Positions 54,829 to 62,902 of a stretch of 64,000 nucleotides of DNA are shown in pieces. The stretch is taken from the NCBI RefSeq assembly GCF_022827545.1, contig NZ_CP094669.1, positions 3,872,001-3,936,000 of the forward strand, read 5' to 3'. Under the pieces are notes generated by a model, which worked only from the letters and a program-made list of their open reading frames with translations, did not search any database and was not told the DNA's origin. The position numbers were made by a program, and so were the translations under genes. The first letter of the stretch is position 1; each line of letters starts with the position of its first letter. This stretch comes from Hymenobacter tibetensis (GTDB lineage Bacteria; Bacteroidota; Bacteroidia; Cytophagales; Hymenobacteraceae).

Positions 54829-55278
54829 TTAGCCTTGCGGCTCTACTACCGCCATGGTGGCAGTGGCTTTGGCAATCAGCAGGTCGTCGCACCATACTTC
54901 GGCCTCGCAGAAATGTAAGCGGCGGCCGGCTTTCAGCACCCAGCCTACGGCGCGTAGCTTCTGGCCGACGCCAGGGTGCAGGTAGCTAGTTTTCAACTCA
55001 ACGGTCACTACTCCAGTGTCGTCGGGCACGAGCGTGACGGCCGCAAAGCCCGCCGCTAGGTCGGCCATGGTGGCGGTAAGGCCGCCATGCACAAATCCCT
55101 TTTGCTGCTGATGCTGCTGCCCCAGCACTAGTTCTGCCTCCACGCGGCCAGGCTCGATACGGGTGAGGTTTGCACCAATCAGGTGCATAAAGTGCTGTCG
55201 TGTAAGCTTGCGGCGGATGCGGGCCTCGAGCGAGTCGTCGGCTTGGGGGGAGGTGGTTGGCGTAGAGGGTGGGTTCAT
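54829..55278 (-). CDS. PaaI-family hotdog thioesterase
   Basis: A 149-residue hotdog-fold acyl-CoA thioesterase. Family features are VLGQQHQQQKGFVHGGLTATMADLAAGFAA (with the HGG motif before the central helix), VTVELKTSYLHPGVGQKLRAVG and the closing strand IAKATATMAVV. The ATG at 55278 is chosen over an in-frame TTG at 55287 because an exact -7 box overlaps the latter. Acyl substrate unknown. Confidence 0.9.
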   Translation of the reverse strand: MNPPSTPTTSPQADDSLEARIRRKLTRQHFMHLIGANLTRIEPGRVEAELVLGQQHQQQKGFVHGGLTATMADLAAGFAAVTLVPDDTGVVTVELKTSYLHPGVGQKLRAVGWVLKAGRRLHFCEAEVWCDDLLIAKATATMAVVEPQG

Positions 55279-55284
55279 CGGGGC

Positions 55285-55292
55285 CAAAGGTA
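55285..55292 (-). promoter_or_regulatory. -7 box of the thioesterase gene
   Basis: TACCTTTG on the minus strand ends six bases before the ATG at 55278, suggesting a leaderless transcript. Confidence 0.5.
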
Positions 55293-55391
55293 GTTTCTGG
55301 TTTTGGGTTGCGGGTTTTCAATCCGCTGTTTCTGGTTTTTCTATCCCTGGTTTATCAGTAAATTGATTGGCAACTACAAACCACATACCGT

Positions 55392-55982
55392 ATGGAATAC
55401 CTGTTGAGTGGCGCATTAGGATTGGCGTTGGCGGCGTGCAGCGGCTTTCGGGTGTTTGTACCGTTGTTGGCGGCCAGCATTGCCTATCACACTGGCGTGC
55501 TACAGCCGTCGGCGGGGTTTGCGTGGCTAGGAAGCTGGCTAGCCGTAGGAGCGCTGGGCACGGCTACCGTTATGGAGATACTGGGCTACTATTTTCCGGT
55601 AGTTGACAATGTACTGGACACGATAACGACGCCGGCTTCGTTTATAGCGGGCACCGTACTGATGACGGCAGCCCTCCCCGACCTCGACCCAATGATCCGC
55701 TGGGGATTAGGCATCCTAGTGGGGGGCGGCACGGCCGGCGTTATTCAAACGGGTACCACACTGCTACGAGCAGGTTCCACGTTCGGTACGGCGGGCTTGG
55801 CCAACCCAGTGCTAGCCACCGCCGAAAATACGTTGGCCGTGGTGGGCACCGTACTAGCACTGCTTGTGCCGGTGTTGGCTGCTGGTTTGGGGCTGGTATT
55901 GGTGCTGTATATTGCCACTCGGTTGCGGCGCTGGCGCCGGCAGCGTATGCACCAGCGTGCGGCTCCGCTGCCCAAAACCTGA
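55392..55982 (+). CDS. DUF4126 membrane protein
   Basis: A 196-residue inner-membrane protein with five or six hydrophobic segments. The N-terminus YLLSGALGLALAACSGFRVFVPLLAASIAYHTG and the segment GYYFPVVDNVLDTITTPASFIAGTVL near 65 are typical of DUF4126. GTTLLRAGSTFGTAGLANPVLATAENTLA near 125 is also conserved, and the end is a basic cytoplasmic tail (RLRRWRRQRMHQR). Function unknown. It ends 29 bases before the Nudix gene and may be co-transcribed with it. Confidence 0.88.
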   Translation: MEYLLSGALGLALAACSGFRVFVPLLAASIAYHTGVLQPSAGFAWLGSWLAVGALGTATVMEILGYYFPVVDNVLDTITTPASFIAGTVLMTAALPDLDPMIRWGLGILVGGGTAGVIQTGTTLLRAGSTFGTAGLANPVLATAENTLAVVGTVLALLVPVLAAGLGLVLVLYIATRLRRWRRQRMHQRAAPLPKT

Positions 55983-56011
55983 GCTTCGTTCTTACAAATT
56001 CCATCTATTGC

Positions 56012-56521
56012 ATGTCTGTTCTAAACTCTATTTCTGCCAGCCAACCTCTAGATGCGTACACAGGCCTGGTGCGGGTGCGCGTATGCGGGCTGCTGGTGCA
56101 GGAAGGCGCCTTGCTGCTTACCGCTCACCGCGGGCTACTCTCCGACGATGCCCCCTTCTGGTCGCCGCCCGGGGGTGGGTGGCAGTTCGGAGAAACCATC
56201 CAGGAGTGTTTGCGGCGAGAGTTTCAGGAAGAAACTGGGCTGGCCGTAACGGTCGGTCGGTTTTTGCACCTGCACGAGTATGGCAGCAATGATTTGCAGG
56301 CGCTGGAGCTGTTTTTCGAGGTAACCACCGACGACGCCACCGTATCGCCCCACCTGGGCCATGACCCTGAACACGACGCTGAAAATCAGCTGCTTACCAA
56401 GTTAGCTTTTATGGAGCCTCGGCAGCTTATCCGGCTGCCCCCCAATCAAGTTCACCCGGTCCTCCGCCAGATTATCAGCACGGATGATGTCTTTATTCCG
56501 CAGATTCGGTTTCAACGATGA
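56012..56521 (+). CDS. Nudix hydrolase
   Basis: A 169-residue pyrophosphohydrolase with a complete Nudix box at about residues 56-78, GGWQFGETIQECLRREFQEETG. The N-terminal strand VRVRVCGLLVQEGALLLTAHRG precedes it. The C-terminal half adds ELFFEVTTDDATVSPHLGHDPEHDAENQL, with several acidic and His residues. It probably hydrolyses a nucleoside diphosphate derivative; the substrate is not visible. Confidence 0.92.
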   Translation: MSVLNSISASQPLDAYTGLVRVRVCGLLVQEGALLLTAHRGLLSDDAPFWSPPGGGWQFGETIQECLRREFQEETGLAVTVGRFLHLHEYGSNDLQALELFFEVTTDDATVSPHLGHDPEHDAENQLLTKLAFMEPRQLIRLPPNQVHPVLRQIISTDDVFIPQIRFQR

Positions 56522-56568
56522 CCCTCTCCCATTCTGAGCGGGTGAGTAGGGGGTGAGGCACGGTTTTG

Positions 56569-56576
56569 TACCTTTG
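56569..56576 (+). promoter_or_regulatory. -7 box upstream of the DUF3822 gene
   Basis: TACCTTTG exact match, about 55 bases before the ATG at 56632. No clear -33 box. Confidence 0.45.
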
Positions 56577-56631
56577 GCTTCCTTCCTACCCGTTTTTGCC
56601 TGTGCCTGCTGATTCACGCGTTTCCACTGCT

Positions 56632-57513
56632 ATGTCCGTTTCTTCGTCGCACCTGCCGGCTCCTGCTGCCTTGCACTACCTCCGCGACGAAACGCTGGAC
56701 CCCACCAACCTAGCGGCTTACAACCTCTACCTGACGGTTAGTCCGGCCGGGACGCGCGTAGGCGTGGCAGATGTACGCCGCAACAAATTTGTGGTGCTAG
56801 AGGACTATGTGCCGCAAGCCGCCACTTCCTACGGAGGACAGCTACAAGCCTTGGCCGCCCGCCACGACTTAGTGGGGCAGCCGGGTTGGAACCACGTTCG
56901 GCTAGCTGTCCAAAACCGCCACTTCACGCTGCTGCCGGCGCCGTTGGTGCGGCCTGGCGACGAGGGTACCTACCTGCGGCTGCATCACACGGTGGATACA
57001 CAGCACGAAACGGTTTTTTCTTACACGCACAGCAGCCAGGAAATAGCCAGCGTTTTTGCCACAGAAAGCGTGCTGGCTACCTGGTTTAGAAACACGTACC
57101 CGGCTGGCACCCTGCTCCACCAAACCAGTGCATTGCTCGAAGGTCTTATTCACCAAAGCGAGCCAGGAGCCACCCGGCGCTTGTACCTCAGCATCGGCCA
57201 CCACGAACTAACCATCGTCGTTATCCGCGACAAGCGGCCGGAGTTCTGCAACGTCTTCGCCTTCAGTTCGCCGGAAGACCTGATCTACTACACGATTCTG
57301 GTGATGCAGGAATTGCAGCTTAACCCCGACCAGGATTCGGTGGTGGTATGGGGCGACCTGATGCACGATTCCGAGCTGTTCACCATCCTGCGCAAGTACA
57401 TTCGCCATATCAAGTTTGGCAACCGTCCCTTCGACCTAAGCTACAGCTACCGCTTAAACGAGCTTTTCGAATACCGCTTCTTCGAGCTATACAGCCTTCA
57501 CCTGTGTGAATAG
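56632..57513 (+). CDS. DUF3822 family protein
   Basis: A 293-residue cytoplasmic protein of the Bacteroidota DUF3822 family, which has an actin/ASKHA-like (PilM-like) look: LYLTVSPAGTRVGVADVRRNKFVVLEDY at the start, RRLYLSIGHHELTIVVIRDKRPEFCNVFAFSSPEDLIYYTILVMQEL in the middle and SVVVWGDLMHDSELFTILRKYIRHIKF near the end. In many relatives this gene lies next to rsmD and coaD; here coaD follows directly and no rsmD is between them. Start at MSVSSSHL is preferred over 56566. Confidence 0.88.
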   Translation: MSVSSSHLPAPAALHYLRDETLDPTNLAAYNLYLTVSPAGTRVGVADVRRNKFVVLEDYVPQAATSYGGQLQALAARHDLVGQPGWNHVRLAVQNRHFTLLPAPLVRPGDEGTYLRLHHTVDTQHETVFSYTHSSQEIASVFATESVLATWFRNTYPAGTLLHQTSALLEGLIHQSEPGATRRLYLSIGHHELTIVVIRDKRPEFCNVFAFSSPEDLIYYTILVMQELQLNPDQDSVVVWGDLMHDSELFTILRKYIRHIKFGNRPFDLSYSYRLNELFEYRFFELYSLHLCE

Positions 57514-57599
57514 GTTGCTTTTGCTTCACGGATTCACGGATTGTAAAAGCGTATAACTGTCTATGTGCTAAACAATTCTTCAGTTATAATTCCTGCTTA

Positions 57600-58064
57600 A
57601 TGAGGATTGCTCTTTTCCCTGGCTCATTCGACCCTTTCACCAACGGCCACCTTGACGTAGTGCGGCGGGGTACGGCTTTGTTTGATGAAATCATCATTGC
57701 CATCGGTAACAATAGCAGCAAAACGCGCTATCTACCGGTCGAACAAATGACAGCCATGATTGAGGACGTGTTTCGGGACGAGCCACGGGTATCGGTGCAA
57801 GCCTACAAAGGCCTTACCGCCGATTTTGCTCGCGAAGTAGGGGCCCGGTACCTGTTGCGGGGGCTGCGCAATACCACCGATTTCGAGTACGAAAACACCA
57901 TCGCGCAGGCCAACCGCCACGTTAATCCAGAGTTGGAAACTGTATTCCTGATTACCTCCCCTACTCTGGCGGCTATCAGCAGCACCATCATCCGCGAAAT
58001 TCACCGCTTTGGGGGCAACGTTGATGGGTTTGTGCCCTTCCAGCTCCCACCATTCCAACACTAA
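57600..58064 (+). CDS. coaD: pantetheine-phosphate adenylyltransferase
   Basis: Fourth step of coenzyme A synthesis: transfers AMP from ATP to 4'-phosphopantetheine. The 154-residue protein has the nucleotidyltransferase motif GSFDPFTNGHLDVVRR near residue 9, YLLRGLRNTTDFEYENTIAQANRH near 82 and the ISSTIIREI end motif near 128. Full length. Its last codons and stop lie inside the left arm of a 34-bp perfect palindrome shared with the convergent Nudix gene. Confidence 0.97.
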   Translation: MRIALFPGSFDPFTNGHLDVVRRGTALFDEIIIAIGNNSSKTRYLPVEQMTAMIEDVFRDEPRVSVQAYKGLTADFAREVGARYLLRGLRNTTDFEYENTIAQANRHVNPELETVFLITSPTLAAISSTIIREIHRFGGNVDGFVPFQLPPFQH

Positions 58065-58155
58065 GCAGCCTTACTACCAAAACAGCCGCGGCCATTCAAC
58101 ATCCCATCAGGAATCGTTGAGTGGCCGCGGCTGTTTTGGTAGTAAGGCTGCTTAG
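58061..58155. terminator. 34-bp perfect palindrome joining the ends of coaD and a Nudix gene
   Basis: Left arm 58061-58094 and right arm 58122-58155 are perfectly complementary over 34 bp; pairing goes on for about six more bases with one G-T pair around a 15-base loop. The left arm includes the coaD stop and the right arm the stop of the minus-strand Nudix gene. Both mRNAs would end in the same very stable stem. Confidence 0.85.
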
Positions 58156-58841
58156 TTCTTGCTGGATGTTTGTCCGGCCATTTCGCTCAGGTAATGGCGC
58201 ATCACCAGCGCGATACTGGCGTATGATGAGTCCAGAACCGCTAGGGCTTCTTGTGGCGTCATCCAACGCACTTCTTCTATGTATTCTTCGGCCTGAGGTT
58301 TCATGAGCGTGTCGTCGAGGCAGCGCATCACATACCAGTTGGTTTTCTTGAGAATCTTGTTGCCGTTATAGGCATACGAGTGCCACGTGCTTGGCAGTTT
58401 GTCGCCTAGTTCTACCTTGATGTTGCACTCTTCTTCCACCTCACGCAACGCACCAAGGCTAGGATCCTCCTCTTTCTTAAGCTTGCCTTTCGGCAAATCC
58501 CACTTCCCTAGCCGATAAATCATCAGCACTTTCCCTTGCTTCACCACTAGGCCACCGGCGGCTTTCACAATGCGAAATTGATCTTTCAGGTGCAGGATCA
58601 GGCGGCTCTTTTTGCGGGCTAGCATGGTTAAAGAAGTGAGCTTCTTCAGCTTTTTCACTTCCATCAGCCGTAGTAGCCGGTCTACAAACACGTCTGTGAC
58701 GTCGCGCACCAGCACGTCGCCTACCAGGTCTTTGGACGTGAATTCGTCTTCCGGATTCAGAATCAGGTCGTACTTGTGCTTGTATACTTTGTCGCTGTTC
58801 TTCTTGATGATCAGCGGTATATCGTTGATGAAGACGTTCAT
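58152..58841 (-). CDS. Nudix hydrolase with N-terminal extension
   Basis: A 229-residue protein started at MNVFINDIPLIIKK; the frame extends to 58946 but that part is not protein-like. Residues 1-90 are an N-terminal unit (KVYKHKYDLILNPEDEFTSKDLVGDVLVRD, RLLRLMEVKKLKKLTSLTMLARKK) that I do not recognise, typical of a Bacteroidota Nudix subgroup. The Nudix domain covers about 98-225, with GKLKKEEDPSLGALREVEEEC as the box, where Cys replaces the last Gly. Catalytic Glu residues are kept. Substrate unknown. Confidence 0.87.
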   Translation of the reverse strand: MNVFINDIPLIIKKNSDKVYKHKYDLILNPEDEFTSKDLVGDVLVRDVTDVFVDRLLRLMEVKKLKKLTSLTMLARKKSRLILHLKDQFRIVKAAGGLVVKQGKVLMIYRLGKWDLPKGKLKKEEDPSLGALREVEEECNIKVELGDKLPSTWHSYAYNGNKILKKTNWYVMRCLDDTLMKPQAEEYIEEVRWMTPQEALAVLDSSYASIALVMRHYLSEMAGQTSSKN

Positions 58842-59085
58842 CGCGGGGTAATCTGGAGGGCTACAAACTAGGAGAAATGCAGGCCGCGGCCCGCTGCAAA
58901 GCACAACATAAATCTTGGCAAACGAAAGCCCAAGGCAGACGGGCAAGATACGGGATGCCGCCGGTTGAGTTGTTAAAGTGCCAAAACAACCAGCCCCGCA
59001 ACCCCTAAACTTGACACTAGCCGGCCCCCGATTCCACGTTTGGAACGTTAAACCTACTATTTCACTGTCACATCACCTCACATGT

Positions 59086-59093
59086 TACCTTCG
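59086..59093 (+). promoter_or_regulatory. -7-like box of the YfcE-type phosphoesterase gene
   Basis: TACCTTCG, one base from TAnnTTTG, ends four bases before the ATG at 59098, another near-leaderless arrangement. Confidence 0.4.
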
Positions 59094-59097
59094 CCGG

Positions 59098-59592
59098 ATG
59101 AAGAAAATCGGTCTGCTCTCCGACACCCATAGCTACCTCGACGAGCGAATCTTGCACCACGTAAGCGGCTGCGACGAAATTTGGCATGCCGGCGACTTCG
59201 GCACCGCTGCCGTAGCCGAAGAGCTAGCCGCCCTTGCTCCGCTACGTGGCGTGTATGGCAATATTGATGGCCGCGACGTGCGCGACACCCAGCCGCTGGT
59301 ACAGGCCTTCGACATCGAGGGCTTGCGCGTGCTAATGACGCACATTGGGGGGTACCCCGGCCATTACAGCCCGGCGGCGCGGACGCTGCTACAACAAGAA
59401 CGGCCCGGCCTCTTTATAAGCGGCCATTCGCATATTCTTAAAGTCATGCCGGATGCCAAGCTCGGTTTGCTGCACTTAAACCCTGGTGCCGCCGGCCGCC
59501 ACGGCTTTCACAAGGTGCGTACGCTTTTACGCTTTGAGGTAGTTGCAGGCAAAGTGCAACAGTTGCAAGTAATTGAGCTCGGTCCGAAATAA
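59098..59592 (+). CDS. YfcE/MJ0936-family metallophosphoesterase
   Basis: A 164-residue calcineurin-like phosphodiesterase. Metal-binding motifs in order: GLLSDTHSYLD (residues 4-14), DEIWHAGDFGT near 34, GVYGNIDGRD near 55, LMTHIGGYPGHY near 78 and FISGHSHILK near 108, with NPGAAGRHG at the end. All ligands are present. The ATG at 59098 fits the family start; the upstream in-frame ATG at 58978 adds an unrelated 40 residues. Confidence 0.93.
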   Translation: MKKIGLLSDTHSYLDERILHHVSGCDEIWHAGDFGTAAVAEELAALAPLRGVYGNIDGRDVRDTQPLVQAFDIEGLRVLMTHIGGYPGHYSPAARTLLQQERPGLFISGHSHILKVMPDAKLGLLHLNPGAAGRHGFHKVRTLLRFEVVAGKVQQLQVIELGPK

Positions 59593-59668
59593 ATGGTGGC
59601 TTGTTGCAGCGCATTTCGGCTAGGCAGAGGTGTTTCACACCAGACAACCAGAAACACAGCCGGAAACT

Positions 59669-59705
59669 AAAAAAGCGTCTTTCCTATACAGGAAAGACGC
59701 TTTTT
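59669..59705. terminator. bidirectional terminator
   Basis: AAAAAGCGTCTTTCCT and AGGAAAGACGCTTTTT pair perfectly around a 4-base loop, between the convergent phosphoesterase and small basic protein genes. Confidence 0.9.
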
Positions 59706-59760
59706 GATTCTGACCGTAACCCACCGACACCGGGGTCGGGTGTGCCAGATGGTTCGCAGC

Positions 59761-59934
59761 TTAGGCCGCAGCTTCCGTTTTAGCTTCGCCGGTCTTAGGG
59801 AAACGGGCTTTCAGTTCTTCAATATCCACGTTCTTGAGAACGGGAGTCAACAGCAATTGCTTGATGATAGTCTGCTTGTTGTTAGCGCGGGCAATGTTCT
59901 TGCGGTGCTTGCGCTTCAGTCGGGTAGTGCTCAT
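59761..59934 (-). CDS. small basic protein
   Basis: A 57-residue protein starting MSTTRLKRKHRKNIARANN; an upstream frame to 60045 runs through the promoter and is rejected. The first 20 residues hold about eight basic residues, and the rest is a helical segment (TIIKQLLLTPVLKNVDIEELK) ending in an Ala/Glu/Lys tail. The basic start resembles small ribosome- or RNA-binding proteins, but I do not recognise the family. It has an exact -7 box and its own terminator, so it is probably expressed. Confidence 0.72.
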   Translation of the reverse strand: MSTTRLKRKHRKNIARANNKQTIIKQLLLTPVLKNVDIEELKARFPKTGEAKTEAAA

Positions 59935-59973
59935 TTTTTCCGGGTCGGTTAAGGTCTTTCTGTAAAGGAGGGG

Positions 59974-59994
59974 CAAAAGTAAGTTATAAATTTG
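59974..59994. promoter_or_regulatory. divergent -7 boxes between the small basic protein and threonine aldolase genes
   Basis: TACTTTTG on the minus strand (59981-59974) drives the small basic protein gene, and TAAATTTG on the plus strand (59987-59994) faces the aldolase gene. Only five bases separate the two boxes, so the two promoters cannot both be occupied at once. Confidence 0.55.
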
Positions 59995-60035
59995 AAACCG
60001 GGAAACCTTTCCCTTATTTCCCTTCTCCACTGATG

Positions 60036-61058
60036 ATGAATTCATTGATTGATTTGCGGTCTGATACCGTCACGCGCCCCACTCCTGCCATGCTGGAGGC
60101 CATGTTCAAAGCACCCGTCGGCGACGACGTATACGAAGAAGACCCTACCGTACGCGCCTTGGAGCAAGAAGCAGCTGCCCGCTTCGGGCTGGAAGCCGGC
60201 TTGTTTTGCCCTTCGGGCACCATGACCAACCAAATTGCCATCAAAGCCCACACCGAACCGTTGTCGGAAGTGGTGTGCGAGCAGAACTCCCATATTTATT
60301 TGTGGGAAGTAGGCGGCATTGCCTTCAACTCGGGGGCTTCCGTGGCGTTGCTGCCTGGTGAGCGAGGCCGCCTGACAGCCGCCCAGGTGGAAGCTGCCAT
60401 TCGCCCCGTCAACGTGCACTACCCCACCACGAGCCTTATATCCCTGGAAAACACGCACAATCGCGGCGGCGGCAGCTGCTACAACCTCCAAGAATTGGAA
60501 GCCATTGCCGAGGTGGCCCAGCGCCACCGCATTCCCCTACACCTTGATGGCGCCCGTATTTTCAACGCGCTTGTGGCCACTGGTCAGCAAGCTGCCGACT
60601 ACGGCCGCATTTTCGATACCATTTCCGTTTGCTTGTCGAAGGGATTGGGGGCACCAGTTGGTTCGGTGCTGCTCGGTAGCAAGGCCTTTATTCAGAAAAC
60701 CAAGCGCATCCGCAAAGTGCTGGGTGGTGGCATGCGGCAAGCAGGCTACTTAGCGGCGGCAGGCCTGTATGCCCTCGAGCACAACGTCGCACGCCTAGCC
60801 GACGACCATCGTCGGGCCCAGCAAGTAGGAGCCACCCTGGCGTTGCAGGCGTATGTAGCGGAAGTGCTGGCCGTTGAAACCAACTTGGTCATGTTCCGCC
60901 TGAAGCCGGAAATGCCGGCCGAGCAGTTTCTGGCGCGGCTCGAAGAACAGGGTATCAAGGCGGCTTCGTTTGGTCCGCAAATGATTCGCTTTGTGACGCA
61001 CCTAGATATCAACGACGAAATGATTACGCGCTTGGAAAAAGTCCTAAAAAGTCTCTAG
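60036..61058 (+). CDS. ltaE: low-specificity L-threonine aldolase
   Basis: Splits threonine or allo-threonine to glycine and acetaldehyde with PLP. The 340-residue protein has the family start IDLRSDTVTRPTPAMLEAM, CPSGTMTNQIAIKAH near 63, LENTHNRGGG near 138, LDGARIFNA near 170 and the PLP-binding Lys202 in CLSKGLGAPVGSVLLG. The second ATG (60036) is chosen over 60033. A hairpin follows at 61080-61115. Confidence 0.95.
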   Translation: MNSLIDLRSDTVTRPTPAMLEAMFKAPVGDDVYEEDPTVRALEQEAAARFGLEAGLFCPSGTMTNQIAIKAHTEPLSEVVCEQNSHIYLWEVGGIAFNSGASVALLPGERGRLTAAQVEAAIRPVNVHYPTTSLISLENTHNRGGGSCYNLQELEAIAEVAQRHRIPLHLDGARIFNALVATGQQAADYGRIFDTISVCLSKGLGAPVGSVLLGSKAFIQKTKRIRKVLGGGMRQAGYLAAAGLYALEHNVARLADDHRRAQQVGATLALQAYVAEVLAVETNLVMFRLKPEMPAEQFLARLEEQGIKAASFGPQMIRFVTHLDINDEMITRLEKVLKSL

Positions 61059-61079
61059 TTCGTAGCTATCCACCTTTAA

Positions 61080-61115
61080 AGTCAGGCCAGTGCGCCTTAG
61101 TGTACTGGCTTGACT
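61080..61115 (+). terminator. hairpin after ltaE
   Basis: AGTCAGGCCAGT pairs with ACTGGCTTGACT (one G-T pair) around a 12-base loop, 20 bases after the stop. T-rich sequence following is weak. Confidence 0.6.
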
Positions 61116-61221
61116 CTACTAACAACTGGGCTTGCGTACTACAGATGCGCTTTCAGACAGCTGCCATTAGCAACTTTCTGTTTCAGCATTTGCCCTACCG
61201 CTCTCTTTCGTACATCTGTTT

Positions 61222-61875
61222 ATGAACCTCTTTATAATTGGTGATGTCCATGGCTGCTTCCATACTTTCGAGAAGTTGCTTCAATACTGGCAGCCCGATA
61301 AAGAACTCCTGGTCCAAGCTGGCGACTTGATAGACCGGGGAAATTTTGCGCCGGAGTGCATTAATTTGGCCATCGAGTTGGAGGAGCGCTTTCCTGGCCG
61401 CACAGTGTTTCTGAAAGGCAACCATGAGGCTTCCATGCTCCAACATTTCGGCCCGCGGGGGCCTTTTCCGCCGTGGCTGGAATGGGGTGGCCGTTTCACC
61501 GTACAGCAATACGCTGGCCGGCCCACACTGCTTACCGCTCACTTAGCCTGGCTGGCCCGGCGGCCGTTGCTATGGGAAAATGCCTACCTACTAATCAGCC
61601 ACGCCGGCATAGCTGATACCCCTGACCCACTCAGTGAAACGCATCCTGATGGTATCCTGTGGCGCCGGGGCCCCTTGCTGAACGTGGGCAAACGCCAAGT
61701 AATTGGGCACACCCCAACGCCCTACGGCGAGCCCACCTACGATGCCGAAGCCAATGTATTCAATATTGACACGGGCGCTTACCTAGGACAGTGTCTTACG
61801 GGCATTCGGGTTTCCCATGCCGGTGAGTTGCTCGACGAATTCCTCATTCCAACCGTATCCATCGACATAAATTGA
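61222..61875 (+). CDS. PPP-type metallophosphoesterase
   Basis: A 217-residue serine/threonine-phosphatase-like enzyme related to bacterial PrpA/PrpB and ApaH. The PPP signature motifs are complete: GDVHGC at residues 7-12, GDLIDRG near 34, GNHE near 70, the ISHAGI histidine near 128 and VIGHTP near 155. Short, bacterial size, no extra domain. It could act on phosphoproteins or dinucleotide polyphosphates. The next gene, an AlkA-like glycosylase, starts 35 bases downstream, so the two may be co-transcribed. Confidence 0.92.
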   Translation: MNLFIIGDVHGCFHTFEKLLQYWQPDKELLVQAGDLIDRGNFAPECINLAIELEERFPGRTVFLKGNHEASMLQHFGPRGPFPPWLEWGGRFTVQQYAGRPTLLTAHLAWLARRPLLWENAYLLISHAGIADTPDPLSETHPDGILWRRGPLLNVGKRQVIGHTPTPYGEPTYDAEANVFNIDTGAYLGQCLTGIRVSHAGELLDEFLIPTVSIDIN

Positions 61876-61909
61876 GCCTCTAGCTTCACGCCTTCTATCC
61901 TATCTGCTC

Positions 61910-62578
61910 ATGCCTGCTGCTCCGCGCAAACCTGCTTTTCCTCCTACCCTACCAACGAATTCAACGGAGGCGGCCCTGGCACACCTGCGTCAGGCCGACC
62001 CGGTGCTGGCTGGCATTATCGACCGGGGCCAGCCGATACTCCCTTCCGCGCACGAAGACCTGTATGTAGCCTTGCTCCGGGCCATTGTCAGCCAACAGAT
62101 TTCCACCAAAGCCGCCGCTGCCATTTGGCGCAAAGTGCAAACGCTGTTTCCGCCAGATGGCTACCCCGAACCGGCCGCACTGCTGGCGTTGACGGAAGAG
62201 GACCTACGCACTGCCGGACTGTCGCGCCAAAAAGCCGGCTACTTGCGGGCCATTGCCGACTTCGCTCAGCGCGACCAACTCGACCACGCCCACCTCAGCC
62301 AGCTTTCCGAAGATGATTTCACCCGCCACCTGACCCAAATAAAAGGCGTCGGCCGCTGGACGGCCCAAATGCTCCAAATGTTTGCTTTAGACCAGCCCGA
62401 CGTGTTTGCGGAAGGCGACCTAGGCATTCAAAACGCCATGCGCAAGCACTACCACCTACCCGAAACGGGCAAGGCCCTCCTCACCCGCATGACCGAATTA
62501 GCCGAGCCGTGGCGGCCGTACCGCTCGCTGGCATGCAAATACTTGTGGCAGTCCTTGGACAATCAGCCCGCGGCATAA
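61910..62578 (+). CDS. DNA-3-methyladenine glycosylase, AlkA-like
   Basis: Removes alkylated bases from DNA in base-excision repair. The 222-residue protein has the HhH-GPD fold: LYVALLRAIVSQQISTKAAAAIWRKV near residue 50, LSRQKAGYLRAIADFA near 105, the helix-hairpin-helix IKGVGRWTAQMLQMFAL near 143 and the catalytic Asp in FAEGDLGIQNAM near 170. It lacks the N-terminal AlkA_N domain and the iron-sulphur cluster of Nth, so it is the short AlkA class. Confidence 0.92.
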   Translation: MPAAPRKPAFPPTLPTNSTEAALAHLRQADPVLAGIIDRGQPILPSAHEDLYVALLRAIVSQQISTKAAAAIWRKVQTLFPPDGYPEPAALLALTEEDLRTAGLSRQKAGYLRAIADFAQRDQLDHAHLSQLSEDDFTRHLTQIKGVGRWTAQMLQMFALDQPDVFAEGDLGIQNAMRKHYHLPETGKALLTRMTELAEPWRPYRSLACKYLWQSLDNQPAA

Positions 62579-62582
62579 ACGC

Positions 62583-62780
62583 CTACTCGTCTACTTCACC
62601 GGTCCGCTTTTGGTCGAGATACGTCACGACCATCGCCACCACAGCCGCCAGATAGGGCACGCAGAAGCCAAACAGCAACCACCGCCACAATGACCGGTCG
62701 TTCATGTGGGCAATGTAGGCCGTGATGAGCGCGGAGGGTATGCAGAGGAAAAACAGCGCGCAAAGAATATTGACGAGCAT
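62583..62780 (-). CDS. small membrane protein
   Basis: A 65-residue protein when started at MLVNILCALFF. Two membrane helices (LVNILCALFFLCIPSALITAYI and WRWLLFGFCVPYLAAVVAMVVTYL) are joined by HMNDRSL, and the tail DQKRTGEVDE is charged. I do not recognise the family. It is convergent with the AlkA-like gene, ending four bases from its stop. Confidence 0.65.
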   Translation of the reverse strand: MLVNILCALFFLCIPSALITAYIAHMNDRSLWRWLLFGFCVPYLAAVVAMVVTYLDQKRTGEVDE

Positions 62781-62902
62781 AGCATGAACAGAGGTACGTA
62801 GTGAGGCCCTTGTGTGACCCTTGGAAGGTAGATGAACAAGCAACGGGCTGTTTTGTACCCGCAGAACAACTGTACTTTTCTTTAATTGCTAATGGCAGCA
62901 AG

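Noticed and set aside
57529..57544. Tandem 8-base repeat CACGGATT before coaD
   Set aside because: Only two copies; too short to support a regulatory or repeat-family claim.
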